64,000 bases of DNA from Stercorarius parasiticus. Its lineage: Eukaryota; Chordata; Aves; Charadriiformes; Stercorariidae. The notes below the pieces were generated by a model. The model saw only the letters and a list, made by a program, of their open reading frames with translations, did not search any database and was not told where the DNA came from. The stretch covers positions 1,179,021 to 1,243,020 of the forward strand of contig VWZL01002558.1 of NCBI GenBank assembly GCA_013396915.1, given 5' to 3'. The position numbers and the translations under genes were made by a program. Positions 1-14,500 of this stretch are shown here, in pieces; the first letter of the stretch is position 1; every line of letters starts with the position of its first letter.

Positions 1-3000
1 GATGGATGACATGTAAAGTTGATATATACAAAATAATGTAAAAATGAGAAAAAAAATCCCAACCACATGTGTACAACAGTGGGTAGTAAATTAGTTGTCC
101 CAGGCAAAAAACCTTGAGTCATTATGGGTAATCTCCTGAAAACATCCGTGCAGTGCTCAGAAGCGTTCAAAATGGCAATGAGCATGCTAGGAAAGAAGCA
201 ACTGAGGAGTTATACAATAAAATCTGTAAAATTGTGACCGGTATAAAGAAGAGAATAAAAATAGTCATTGTTACTCCTTACTGAATAGTCATATTCGTAT
301 CGTTTTGCTCAAATGTTGTACTGAATGGCCATTATTCACCTTTTTGTTTTCCCTCCAGATATAAGAAATAGTTATGCTCGAATAAAATATCTGGCAGAAC
401 TTGCAATATCAACAAGCATATTTTAGCACAACTCAGCCACGGGACTCCTTGCTAGAGGACGTTTTAGGTAACAACCTCTATCAATTTATAGACTAGAGGA
501 GTTTTTCCAGTCACTCCATAAAGAAAAATTCACCAAAGTCTTTTAAAAATGATGAGTTCTTCTAAAACAACAGAGAAAATGTGCCCGGTAACGTTGTTGG
601 GACACCAAGACCCACTGGGACAAAACAGCCTGCATTTAAGCTAGTAAATTCTTTTAGCCTCCAAAATTGTGTAGTAGCGTGCAGGTCAGCAGGGACCCTG
701 GACCCAGGCAGTAGCTCCAGGATCTACCCTGCCTCTGGATTTAGTAATACAGGCAAACTTGTTCCAGTGCCTGGGCATGTGCCCAGGCTGTTTAATTTAA
801 TGGGAAAGAGGTTGGGAAGCCTCCATCTGCCAGAAGCGGGAAAGGGAAAGTTTCTCTGCTCCCCTTGTCCTTCCGTCGCTGGAGGCAGGCTCCGGCCGTG
901 GCTGGATCCTGGAGCTGAGCCCCGACAGCGAGTTCTCAGCACAGGAGGGACGTGTGTGGTTTGGATCAAAACCAAATTCTGCCTATATGCCTTTTTTTTT
1001 TTTTTTTTAAATAATGAACTATCGGGATTTCCCCTTTTTTAAGTAAAAAATAGAATGTATTCTTTGAAGCAATCAGATAATTCATCTGAGAACCTGCAAT
1101 TGTGTTGGTATTGGTTGATCGCACATCATTTTTTAAAGTGAAGCTATTAATATATGGCATAACATGTTAATCAACGTGTATTGGAATACAGTATGTTGCA
1201 AATATACAAGAAACGCAAATATTTTTATTAAAGGTTTCCAATGAAGATACAGAAGTTGTGTAATATGCTACTTACTGCAAAGCACTACCAATGACCATCT
1301 ATGCCTTCTGGAAAAAAACAAGACATTTTACTTATTTTAGCTAATGCTCTGCTAATAACATTTTCTTCCTCGTATCCTTAGACCATCAAGACTACAACAA
1401 CATTATTACTGCTAAAAATATTTACAGTCAGGTTGCTCAATTAATTATTGGACTGTAGAAACCTAAAATACCTTTAAAAATACGAGGCTGCCTGTTGGCG
1501 AGCTGTAGTATTTTGCCTGTGAGCTTCATTCCATTCTAAGTACAAAACAAATACTGGTTTCAATTCATCATGTAAATTCTGTGAAAGCCGATGAACTTTT
1601 GAGTAGTCATGAAACTATGATTTTAAGTTTAATTACCTGTATTTCTGATTTATCAGTTGAGACTTCAAATGGTCATTCAACGTATTTATATTTTCTGAGC
1701 ACGGCAGACTACTCACAACCTGTCTGATGGTAATGATGTTGCATGATGCTATCCTGTTGGTATTATTTCTGGTGTACTCTATGTTCTTCTTGTTATCTAA
1801 ATAATACTGCTGCGTAGTGCAAAACAATATGTCAAATTCTTCTGAGTGCTTATCTTACACTGTTTAAAAATTAGATGCAAAACCTCTTAGGATGGTGACA
1901 ACCCTGGTTTAAACTTTAATGATGGAGATTAACTGTATCTGATAAAGGAGATCCCGCTAAACTAATACAAAATTAAATATTAAATCTCTATGACAGCACA
2001 GTGGAATTTTCAACAGAAAAGGGAAAAAAATTAAGGCACTTCTGCTATATCTAGGTTCCTATTCTGATGATACAAAGGGCTACATATTTAGCTGCAACAC
2101 AGTGATGAAACGCATGTATTACTTTAATTTACAACTTGCAAGGTTTTGGCCTTCAATCTTTATTACGCAGTCCATGTCAGAAACAAACAATTTCACATTG
2201 AAAGCATATTGTTACAGAGTTTTTAACAATGAAAATAAGAAATACATTTTGGCTGCAGAAATAAAAAGAAAAAACCCACAACCTATACCACAGAGCTGTG
2301 TTTTAGAATACACTTAAATTTATCAAAGTACATTTTCCCCTGGTTAACTACTGATGATTTATTTACAAAGCAAGTAACAAACAATGGCTGGAAAATACCA
2401 TTGCACCACAAATTATCTACATGGATATTTCTATTTTTCATACTAGAGAACAACTAAGGTGGCAATCACTTCAGTACAATGTTTCTTCCATAAATCTTAA
2501 TGTGTTTAGCAGCTAATACAAAACGGAGATGCAGACTGTATTACATTAGTTAGAAGAGCAAACATATAATGGGTTCGGTTAAGAAAAAAATAAGATTTCT
2601 AGCAAAATGTAAGGTCTAATGCTTTAACTGCTCCACGCGGTTCACATAGGGACTGTCAATGACTTACAGATTTGAAATGTTGCTGACAGGGCCGTTGGAA
2701 TTTGAGAAACTAGTTGAAAGAGAAGTCATCATCAGCCTGTGCCAGCCCTGACAGGCTTACCGCTACATTTCTATTCACACAGGAATTCACGTTAATAGAG
2801 TCTATGCTGTCTTGGGGATCATTCAACAATCAATAACAAGGTGGAACACTTTCATTCACTCATCTCTTTCAGAAGAAGTGATAGCTCGTCGTTTTGATTT
2901 TAAAGTCCACTTTTTATGTGAGAAATAGAAGCAGCAGGCGAAGCTTGGAGTTCCCTTTTTTTGTTAAGTGAGCACTGAAAGAAATATTTTCCCTTTGAAA

Positions 3001-6000
3001 TTGCGGGACATGCAATCCTTGTAAGAGAAGACCTCTTGAACTGCACATGTATGCTAGATGACCTTGTGAGACTTCAGCACACGAATAATCTGGACAGAAA
3101 ACATCTCTACAAATCAATTTTAAGAGTAAATCGAATACCCAGCAGTAGTACAGCCTAATTTCCCATTTTTTCCAGTAAGTAAAAGCTCACCTTTATTTTT
3201 CAAACTATAGCTGTCTAGCCTTTGAATTTTTATTTCCAACCTGTTTAACACCACTGTCACCTGCCAAGAGCATCTCAGGTCGCCACAGGTACAGTAGCTT
3301 TATTTAGACTAATGTATGTATTCCTGGTAAACACGACCGTTTTGAACGCTGGAGCCTGACAAGCCCCCGCACCTCTTGGCTCTGCTCGCTGTTAAGTTTC
3401 GTGCTTCTGTTACGCGCAATGTAGAAGTGATGCAGAAGCAATTTTTGACAGACTGGAAAAGCAGGCACTTTCCTCTGTGGTATTTTTTTTTTTTTTTTGC
3501 GGGAAAGCGTATCCTACACATTCCCGTAGCATACTGCCCAGAGACACTGTGGCACTGGCGTGCAAGGGCTTTGAGAGCTACGCGGCAGGAGACCCTGTCA
3601 CGGCAGTGGAGTAGTTTCAGCTTCTTGAAGTTCCAACTGAAAGGAAAGAAATTGCAAATACAATGAACAATTACTTGGTCTCTTCCCACCCACAAGTCTG
3701 TGCGTGTGTTTGCATGTGTGGTTTTTTTTTTAAAAAAAGAGGAATTTACTTATCATTTGCAGCTACCGTCCTGGCGTATAAAGCTGAATGGGTAGCCCAG
3801 ACACTAAGGCAAGACTGCCTTTGCAATAAAGCAAGAAAGGCGGAGGAAATGATCACAGAAAAGTTTCACGTCTGACCTTTAAAGGTAAAGAAATGTTAGC
3901 AGATCTGAAATTCGAATTAGAATATATTTCATAACAACCCAGTTGTTCTCTTTCTAGAGCGAAACCCTCTGAATTTCACGACTATTGAAGGGTTTCACTC
4001 CCTCCCTGTATTCTTTTTGTAGCAATTCCATGGGAGTTAGTATTTTAATGATACCTTCCGTGCTCACGTCAGTACATTGGCTAACTTTGGGATTTGCAGT
4101 TAAAGTCTAGTTTAAGTTCTGTGTGAGATGGACTCACATCAGCAAACAAATCCAACAGCCTCTCAGCCCTGTGTGTCCACAGTGTCCGTGTTAAGTCCCA
4201 TTCGCATACAGGCACAATAGCACTACAGATGTTTTCATCAAGAAAATCCCCTTACTGCTCAGCACATCCCGAAAGTCTGCAACCCTTTTTACTGCCCAGC
4301 CAATGTTGTCCTACAGCACTTGACCCTGTTGAAAACAAGGTCGGAGACACTGCAAATAAAGGGTTTATGGTATGGAAAGTAGAGTCATGGATGAAACCTT
4401 GAGACAAGAGAGGGAACGTGCTCCTGTGAAAGCAACAGCACATGGGTAAGGATTTTGGGGCAGGGAGAAGGAAAGTGCATTTTCTAACTGAGCTGCTTTC
4501 CAAGCACGTTCAGCCAAGGGGAGGCAGTTAGGACTTCTGATTTAGAGACAAATTTCTCCAAGGCCACAACAAAACTCAAACGCTTGTTCAATTTAACATG
4601 CTACACTTAGGGATTTTCTTTATTCTGCATTGGGAATATTACTTCTCAGCTCCTTTTGGCCAGAAACTGACCTGATTGTAAATGTGAATGTCCCTAACTT
4701 TCGGAGAAGTCTAGATCCAGAAATTAATTTTGAAGTTCATATTCACTTTTCCTTATCGATAAGTCCCTGCTCATACAGGTAGATGTGGATCTGTCAAGGC
4801 TTGGAGTTACAGAATTTGCCCAGCTTTTGTCATGTTTCTGCATAGGACTCAACAGCATTCCCCGTATTTGTTTGTGTCTGTCATATAGCACTGGGAAAAT
4901 TAAAATGTAAGAAAGCACTTTCTTAATTTATTCAACCAAACTGAAACGAGCTTTCAACTTTTCCTGTTTTCAACTTAAAAATAGTTTTTCTTTAATCCGG
5001 TATCCTTTTTATTTGTACGCATGGCTGCCAATCCAATAAGGGCAAAGCTTTCAGAGCTGAACAGAAATACCAGAGCTTCTGGTTACTGAACCTATCTGAG
5101 GCCTCATTTTCAGCATATGAGGAGGATTTGCAGCTTCCATTATGGTGTTCAGACACTTCAGTGGTTAAGGAGAAAGCACCAGAAGCTAAAAATACAAAAA
5201 ATAGTTACACAGGATGAAAAATAGTCTTGAAAATATGCGTGTATGTAATTTGCTTAGTTGTTTGGATACATTCAGGTGAGGCTGCTATAAAATCTTAAAT
5301 GGGTTACAAGGAAACTAACTCACTGAAACAAATTAAATTTATCAGATTTCTATAATTATTAATAATCCACTTTCCTAAGTATTTAGGGATTTTTATTATT
5401 AGCAGATAGTAACAAAAAAAAAAAGGCATTTGAAAAAATAGTTTTCAGGAAAAAATATTATCAATGAATTTAAGATTTTAAAAAATATTCAAACTTTTTT
5501 TAATCTCAGAGATAAATTAATGCAGAGAGTCTCTGTGCAGCTGAAGTAAAAGCTATTTCAAAATATTTGTCAAGGTCTTTGTTATGAATCAGGTTAATGT
5601 CAATGACATCAAAAAACCTCAGACATTTGGAAAAACGAGCATTTGGTCCTGTACTACTGTTCCCTACCAAGATTGGGTCATACAGAGAAACCTTCAGAGT
5701 AAGCGGTTTTGCTTTGCAAGCGATTTTTCCAGGACTTCATCACTCCGACTCTTGTTTTAACTCTTCATGCAAATGCACTGATAAGATTGCATATGCCTCC
5801 CTGAAAATTAAAGCGAGCCAAGCCTTTAAGCTCCATTTGGAACAAATGTAACCTATGCATCTCACTGCAGGAGTTAGCTCAGTTGAACAGGATACTTCCC
5901 CCCAGATGTCAAACACCTCAGTCTTATAACACTTCAAGTTTTTGCATGCCTGTGTTTTTTTTCCCTCAGAAATACGTTACTCCATTGACTGCGTACTATT

Positions 6001-7495
6001 TCTATAAACGCTCATACCACCAGTGTTACGCATCAGATGCTACTTTGTGCATTTGAAAGAAGCTGCGTTTCTGGAGGAGGTCTGAACTTGTTTTGCTCTT
6101 CCACCTTTTTGTAAATGCTGATAAAACAACAACCAAACTCTTAATCTAGAAGGTGGTTTTGGTAATGTCAAAGAGCCATAAAGTAGACCAAACGGCGTTA
6201 TCTTAATGCAGGATAATATGAATAATTGTGATGTTTTCTGTTACTGCTTTTGTACTGACAGCAAACGGTTGTTCCTTCCACCAGTGAATGCTTATTTTTA
6301 AGTGTGAGGCCCTAAGCTGCTGAGTGATTGAGTGCCTGCAGTTCTCATTAACTTCAGCAGAAGTAAAGAATTCTCACTTGGCAAAAAAAACAACTTGTAG
6401 AACATCTGTTTCTTTGAAAATGACTTGAACTGTGCTGAGTACTATACAGCCTTGCAATTAGAATTCATACCAAATGCTCTCCAAGGCGTTGTCTATACAA
6501 GAAAGAGCTTGTCGGTATACTTAGATCGATACAGATACACTAGCTAGACTTTCTTGTACAGAAAGCATTTACCTGTGAAAAGAATGCACTGTTGATAGAA
6601 TTTACAAAAGCTCACTGTTTTAGAAAACCGTGTTGTTTTTTCTTTTTTTTTTTTTTCTTTATTTTGGCTTTTATATTTCTTTTCTGAGAGAAAAAGCTGC
6701 GTTCACTCTAGGGCTTTCTCTGTTTAAAAAAGAAAAACAACAAAAAAATTTAGATGTTACACTTGTAACTAGTATACCAGAGAACCTTTCTAGTGTAGGT
6801 TAGTCCTACAACCCTGTCTGTCATTCTGATAGTAGCAGACAACAAAAATATTGTCTCTTACTGACATGTTTGCTGGAGAAAAAAAAATAAATTGTTTAAT
6901 ATTGAAGTTTGAACGTGGCTTGTTGTCAATGTATTCTAGAGACTTTGCGGAGGGTGAGAAAGACTGCAACCAATAGCCGCTGTGCTGTACTCCAGGGGAC
7001 ACAGCAGTGAGAAGGTCAGCATCCACCGAGCACATCTGGCAGAAATAAACCAGTGGCAGCAGCAGCAGCTGCTGAAGCAAGGACTGCAGGGATGGTGGTG
7101 AGGGAAGTGAAATCGGGCCCATTTACGGCCACTTCACATTCTTTCAAATACCAGACCACGCAAAGATCCAGCCATCCATGAGGATATGAGCTTCCAAGTG
7201 TTCTCTTCTTCTCCCCGTCCCTGGGGAAAACTGATGGCTAGTTGCTAGGAAGAGCTACACAAGTACATAAAGCTGAGCGGTCACACAATTTTTTACAGCT
7301 CTGCATACACTTTTTTTGCTCTCTGTGTATTGGCTCTTTGCTTCACTTTCTTTACTGCCTCACTCAGACCTCATTCCTGATGTTCCCCTTTCTCCTCTGC
7401 ACTCTTCCTCTCACCTCTCTTTTCCTTCAGCATCTTCCCCTTCACTTCTCTTTGCGTGTGCTTTATCTCTTAACTAATTCCACCACTATCCCGTA

Positions 7496-7560
7496 AATAA
7501 AAAAAACCCAACAAAACAACCACCACCCCAAAACAACCAACAAAGAACCCAACTATGAGA
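7496..7560. repeat. A/C-rich low-complexity tract
   Basis: The + strand here is almost entirely A and C (AAAACCCAACAAAACAACCA-like), with no fixed repeat unit. Similar tracts occur at 16716-16755 and 17296-17335, and a T/G-rich version at 46568-46632. It has no coding value. Confidence 0.8.
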
Positions 7561-8790
7561 CTGGCTTCCTCCTTGTTACCACAGTAAAGCTCCCTTCACT
7601 TTCTTGGTCTACTCCTGCCTCAGCTGGCGCTCTCCCTTGTTGGTGTACGTTGAAAGATCTTTGTGGGAAGGATCATCCTCTATTCTGTGTTTGCTCAGTG
7701 CCCGGGGAAATAGGCTTTATTTCACTCAGACTCTGGGCAATAAGTACCACTTTAATGTTTGCTAAGGTTAGAAATTTAGAAGGTTACAGCTCTCCTAAAA
7801 ATAATACAAAGAAGCATAATTAAATGTAGAAAATATGTGCATACACACCGCACTGTAAAAAGCTGGAATTATGCTAGATATAGAGACCATCCTATTGTCA
7901 GACACATGCACAAAATTGACTCCACTGAAGGTTACAAATGCAGTATTAACAGCTGATTCTGTCTAATAAATTTTTGGTACACATAGTAAATGCTACACAT
8001 ATATACATACATACAGTTACGTATGTGTCTACGCCAAGTTTGGCAGTTCTGCTCCACCACCAAAGTGTGCGTAAGACTGAGCAGGTGCTAACTGATTTCA
8101 CAGGCCACAGTTTGGCATGTATGAATCAGATGCTGGTGAACTACAATGCTGCAGATGCTTAATAAAGCTTCCCCTTCTCCCTTTAGCCTGCTCCCTCCTC
8201 TTCTCTTCTGGTGCAATGACTATTTTGTCTGTTTGGAGGTGACGGTGTTCTGATGTGGGCTTTCCGGCAGCAGCTGAGTGACAGGTATGTGATTGTTTTC
8301 ACAAGAAGCCATCGACCTCTGCACCTGGAGGAGGCAGCTAGCTTGTGGCTGAAATGGCAACAGTGAGAAGCTGGTGCAGAAGCAACCTAAGTGTATTGCT
8401 GAAAGGTGATGTGTCAAGGAACGAACTAGGCTTGTGCCTTTTGTTCTTCTTTGTAATGTGTTACAGAGATGACTCAAACCTTTTCTAGTGCTTGTGCTGT
8501 GCATGAGTTACTTTCATGAATGTTAAGATTTGCCTTCATGTTTTGCTTGACGTCAACTGAGGGATGTGGACTGGAAATTCTCAGGACTAATCACAGGAAC
8601 ATGGACGTTGAAGACGTGACAAAACAGCTTCTTTGCAAAAGCTAAGCAAAAATAGCCTGAAAAAAAAATATCTATTTCTCTTGGTATCTGCTGTGCCATA
8701 AAATCCCTACTTCTCAAGGCTTTTTCTACATGGAAAAGGTATATTCTCAGTAGACCTTAAATAGCAAAGATGGCACAATACTCCTTAACA

Positions 8791-8830
8791 GTTGGACTAG
8801 ATGATCATTGTAGGTCCCTAGCAACTATTC
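8791..8830 (+). mobile_element. CR1 LINE 3'-end stub
   Basis: The motif TTGGACTAGATGATCATTG followed by TAGGTCCCTAGCAACTATTC is the standard 3' terminus of avian CR1 retrotransposons (GGACTNGATGATC ... GGTCCCTTCCAAC). Only about 40 bp remain or are recognisable. The tail runs directly into a TATTC pentanucleotide array, which probably grew from the CR1 tail. Confidence 0.8.
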
Positions 8831-8938
8831 TATTTTATTCTATTCTATGCTATGCTATGCTGTGCTATGCTATGCTATTCTATTCTATTCTATTCTATTC
8901 TATTCTATTCTATTCTATTCTATTCTATTCTATTCTAA
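8825..8938 (+). repeat. (TATTC)n / (TATGC)n pentanucleotide microsatellite
   Basis: About 22 tandem pentamers follow the CR1 tail. The flanking units are TATTC, with one TATTT. A central block of six units at about 8846-8875 reads TATGC, with one TGTGC. This gives a compound array with a distinct core. The 3' end decays into TA/TG-rich sequence near 8940-8980. Confidence 0.95.
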
Positions 8939-9560
8939 TATGTGTGTATATCTATTTATATGTGTATACATATCTCAAAACCCACCCTAGCCAACACAGA
9001 TAATTACCTGATACAAGAACTGCATGTAGACAAGCCTTTGTCTACTTCTTGCGTGTCTTTCAGGACAAACAAGGCCAGGTAGGCCTTCTTCGTACACCAA
9101 CCAAAAATGTACAAGTACAATTTCTTCTCTTTTTTATTCGCTTTTGCAATGGGAGAAGAGAGAGATATATTCTGTTCCACTCCTGTCTCCCTCAGCAGAC
9201 AAGGAGTAGGAATAGAGAAATCTGATTATTCTCCAGCCAGTTCTAAAGCAGTCACCTGTTGTAAACATCCTGCAAAGGAAACACTGTTTTGTGTGCCATG
9301 TAGATGCATGCACGCTGGACCCAATCATACAAGGTACCTCTGAAAGCCCTCAGCTTCTGAGCATCATCAACTAGAGGACAGAACAACTAGCACCATGCAG
9401 GACTGGGGTCTCAGTGTATGCACACACCAGTTTCGAATATAACCTTGAAGGTGTTTAGACCTTCAAATAGCTACAAATCAGTATAAACTGTAACTTCAGA
9501 ATACATGTCATCTCCAAGCTGAAGGCCTGGATCCAGAGATGACATCTCCACTGCTAGTCA

Positions 9561-11173
<1,613 letters not shown>

Positions 11174-11526
11174 CATGCCTGTATTTAGTAGTTGCCATGA
11201 ACATAACCGGCAGGCCAATTGCAGAAGAAAGAATCCAGTTGCAGACATTGACAATTTTGGCATTTCTGGGGGTACGGAAATCAAGGGCCTTAACTGGGTG
11301 GCAAACAGCTACGTAGCGATCCACACTCATGGTGCAGAGTGTGAAGATACTGGTGAACATGTTGTAGTAGTCTATGGATATAACGATCTTACAAAGGATT
11401 GTACCAAATGGCCATGTTCCCATCAAGTAATTCACACTCTGGAACGGCAGAGTACTTGTTGCTAGGGCATCTGCCAATGCAAGATTGAAAATATAGATAT
11501 TGGTGGCAGTCTTCATCTTCGTGTAC
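11174..11526 (-). CDS. OPRM1: mu-type opioid receptor, exon 2 (ICL1 to TM4)
   Basis: This exon encodes the middle of the receptor. It finishes the Arg codon split with exon 1 (AG|G), then runs [20 protein letters not shown] (intracellular loop 1 and TM2, with the sodium-site Asp). Next come loop 1 (MGTWPFG) and TM3, with the disulfide Cys in LCKIVIS and the amine-binding Asp in SIDYYNMF. The DRY motif appears as [11 protein letters not shown], followed by loop 2 ([12 protein letters not shown]) and TM4 ([19 protein letters not shown]). It ends in KYRHG, with the Gly codon split G|GC into exon 3. The acceptor is a T-rich tract ending TTTAG before 11526, and the donor is CATG|GTAAGT after 11174. 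The 353-bp length and both intron phases agree with mammalian OPRM1. Minor differences include DRYVAV for DRYIAV and KYRHG for KYRQG. Confidence 0.97.
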
Positions 11527-14500
11527 CTAAAAAAAAGATCAGCAAAGCACGTGAATGACCACAACTGACAATGTTAAACAAAACTGAGTCCAGTGCACCA
11601 TGTATAAGAAACTCCTGTGAAATAACGGGCTTGATACTATAAAATGTCATATTTTCTGCTTTTAACCAAATGACCTTGCTAAGGCTTATCTAAATAATCT
11701 TTGCAGTTCAGTGAGACATTAGTTAAAAGGTGTAAGGAAGAAAAGACTAATTTAACTTGTGCGGAGAGAAAGGATACACATAGAAGAAACAATATTATGG
11801 ATGCTAAAGAACTGAGAAATTATTTGAAAAAATTGTATTTGTACATGTTGGACCCTGTATTGAATGGACAGATTTTCTGTGTCTGATGATGTCACATCAA
11901 GTATCAGAACTGTGGTCTAGAGAAATGAGAAACTCATTTGTAGGTTGTGAAGTAGTAATGATATAATTCCTTAGGGAATAAGTACCTAAAAGATTAGTGT
12001 AATTATCAAATCCGCTGTGTCTAAAAAATCAGACTTTTAAGAGTTTCTCGTTTGGTTATAATTATAAAATTCTAAAATCATTTGTAATGATGGTTTTTAC
12101 ATTGCTTTACTAATCTTAATGTGCTATATGAGTTGGACAGATGGTTCTTCCAACTAAATGAGAAGACAGATGCTATTAACCAGATGCAATTAACCAGATG
12201 CATTGGGCGTATCAATAGAACCACCACCCTGGGTAGATGCTGCAGCCCTGTTGCTTGAGGTAGGAATGCACACTTTGGTCCACAGCGTCTATCTCAGCAG
12301 AAGGGTCTTCAAATTTCTTTGTACCTCCCTCTTGCTAAATCTGCACCACTTACTACCCAAACCCCACTTTCTGAATTTTGAATTTCACACTTCAATCACA
12401 GCTGAGGAGGGAGAGTTTTTTATGTTTTAGTTTGTGCTTGCATTGCTAAAAGTAGAGTCCGAATTCCTCCTTAGTTTCATCAACTTTTGTGTAGCGCCCT
12501 TTACACTTTCAACTCCTTGTGTCACCTGAGCAGCACTTGAGATCCACTGTTGATGAGGATGCTGTACTTTTGCAGTGGTACAGTGACTGTCTCACCCTAA
12601 GTAATGTCCCTGGCTATGCTGCCCTGCTGTCCTGCTTGCTGCTGAGGTTGCTGGGCACTGGCTTTTGGGGGGACAGATGGATTGCTCTTTTGATAAAACT
12701 CCCTTCTGTTTCTGCAAAGGAACAAGTGCAGTGTTTGATCAAACATTTTACAATTTATGGAGCGATTTGCAAGAGGAATAGCTCATTTAAAAAGATCTTT
12801 CAGGCAACCTGCTGGAGAAGACAAAGTGTAAAATACAGTATTTCATGGTTTTTGCCTCTGACTTTGGTCTCTTTAGAATACGAGTCAGCTGCAAAGACAT
12901 GGTGACAGGGCTGTGTAGGGAACACACATTTGGAACTTTTTTGGTAGGGTCTGGAGAAATTCAGACTTCACGCTGAATGTACCTACATAGCTTTTATGGT
13001 GAACATCTGATGAAGTTTGCCCTGGCTTCGTTCTCTCATTTTCTAGCACTGTGCGTGAGGAGCCACTAGTAATCCTAACTGAAATTCAAGGTGTTTTTTA
13101 AAAAAAGATTTTCAAGCTCTTTCTTGACTGCTGTCTTGAGAAAGTATGATCTGAGTACGATACTTCCAAGCTTCAAATAAAACCCATATCCTGAAAGTAC
13201 ATTAAAAAACTTTTCTTACGGGAGCACTACATTTATCCAACAGGTTGTAACACTAACTTAGGAAGAGGTAGATGCTGCCAGCATCCATGCCTCTCTCTGA
13301 TGGGAATTATTTAGAAAAAATGTAGAGGACTGCAGCGTGGGAGAGGTACACAATAAGCTGCAGCCCTAAAAACAGTCTGGAGGGAGGAGAAAATATTTTC
13401 TGGGCAATTTGCTGGAGAATCTTGCAGAGGAGAATGAAAATAGCAACATTTTTATATTGACTTTACTATTACCCTCCTTTTGCCACGTCTCTTGTTGTTT
13501 GTCAAAAATGAACATCTTTTCCATAGGTGGGACAACAGACCCAGGACTAGCTAAGGTTGTGTCCAGGGACCTAACCTGGAGGTGTGATTGCATTATGAGC
13601 AGACATATCCAACTTGCTCCAGTCTGAGCCGCTCAGGCGGCAACAGCAGCGCAGGGACAGTGGCTCTCAGTTCTGCACAGACAAGGACGGGCGGTGAGGA
13701 TCCTGCGCCCTCACCCAGGCTGCTCATCCCTGCTCAGCTCTGAGGTGATTGTCCTATCTTTATGGCTGGACAAGAAATCACGGTAAGGCATGCTGCTCAG
13801 TGCTGCTGCCATCACACGTGATTCTGGCACAGTTCTGTCTGGAGAGCACATTATCAGATGATAATAATTATTTATCAGTAATTACAGACATTCTGATGAT
13901 TTAAAGGCAATGCTTAATACAGCAAAAAAATAAATACACCAACCAATATGTAAGTGACACTCAGGTTAGCATGCCAGGGGACGGGGAGAGAGAAGCTCTG
14001 AATAAATGGAATAAAGCTTCTTCACTGGGACTGGCATGGGCCTTATCCCACTGAAGTGCTACACATTTTTCAGTTTTGCTGTCTTGCTTTCATTGTCAGT
14101 TTAAGCTTCAAAAGTTCTTGGACTTATTTTGTTTAATGGGCTCTATAGGCTATTAATGAAGGATTTTGCTTCATGTACTCTGTAATCTTTATATTTCTAA
14201 TCACGCTGTTCTTACAAAGAAAGGGAGTGGAGCTTTTGTGGTAATAGAAAGTATTTACCTCCACAATTGCCTAATCAACAAAAGCCTGTTGAAATTTACA
14301 ATATTCTTTTCAGTGAATTCTATGGCATTTGGGTGTTCTTCTGTATTGAATATTTCAAGACTTTATAAAGGGCTTATTTCTAAAAGGTACATTTTGTTAA
14401 ACATGTATTTTTCCAAATAAGTAGATTATCAGTGTCCCCCGGCTAATTTTTTTGGTATGAACAAATAAATACTGAAGCAATTGATTAGAAGTAATTTTAA

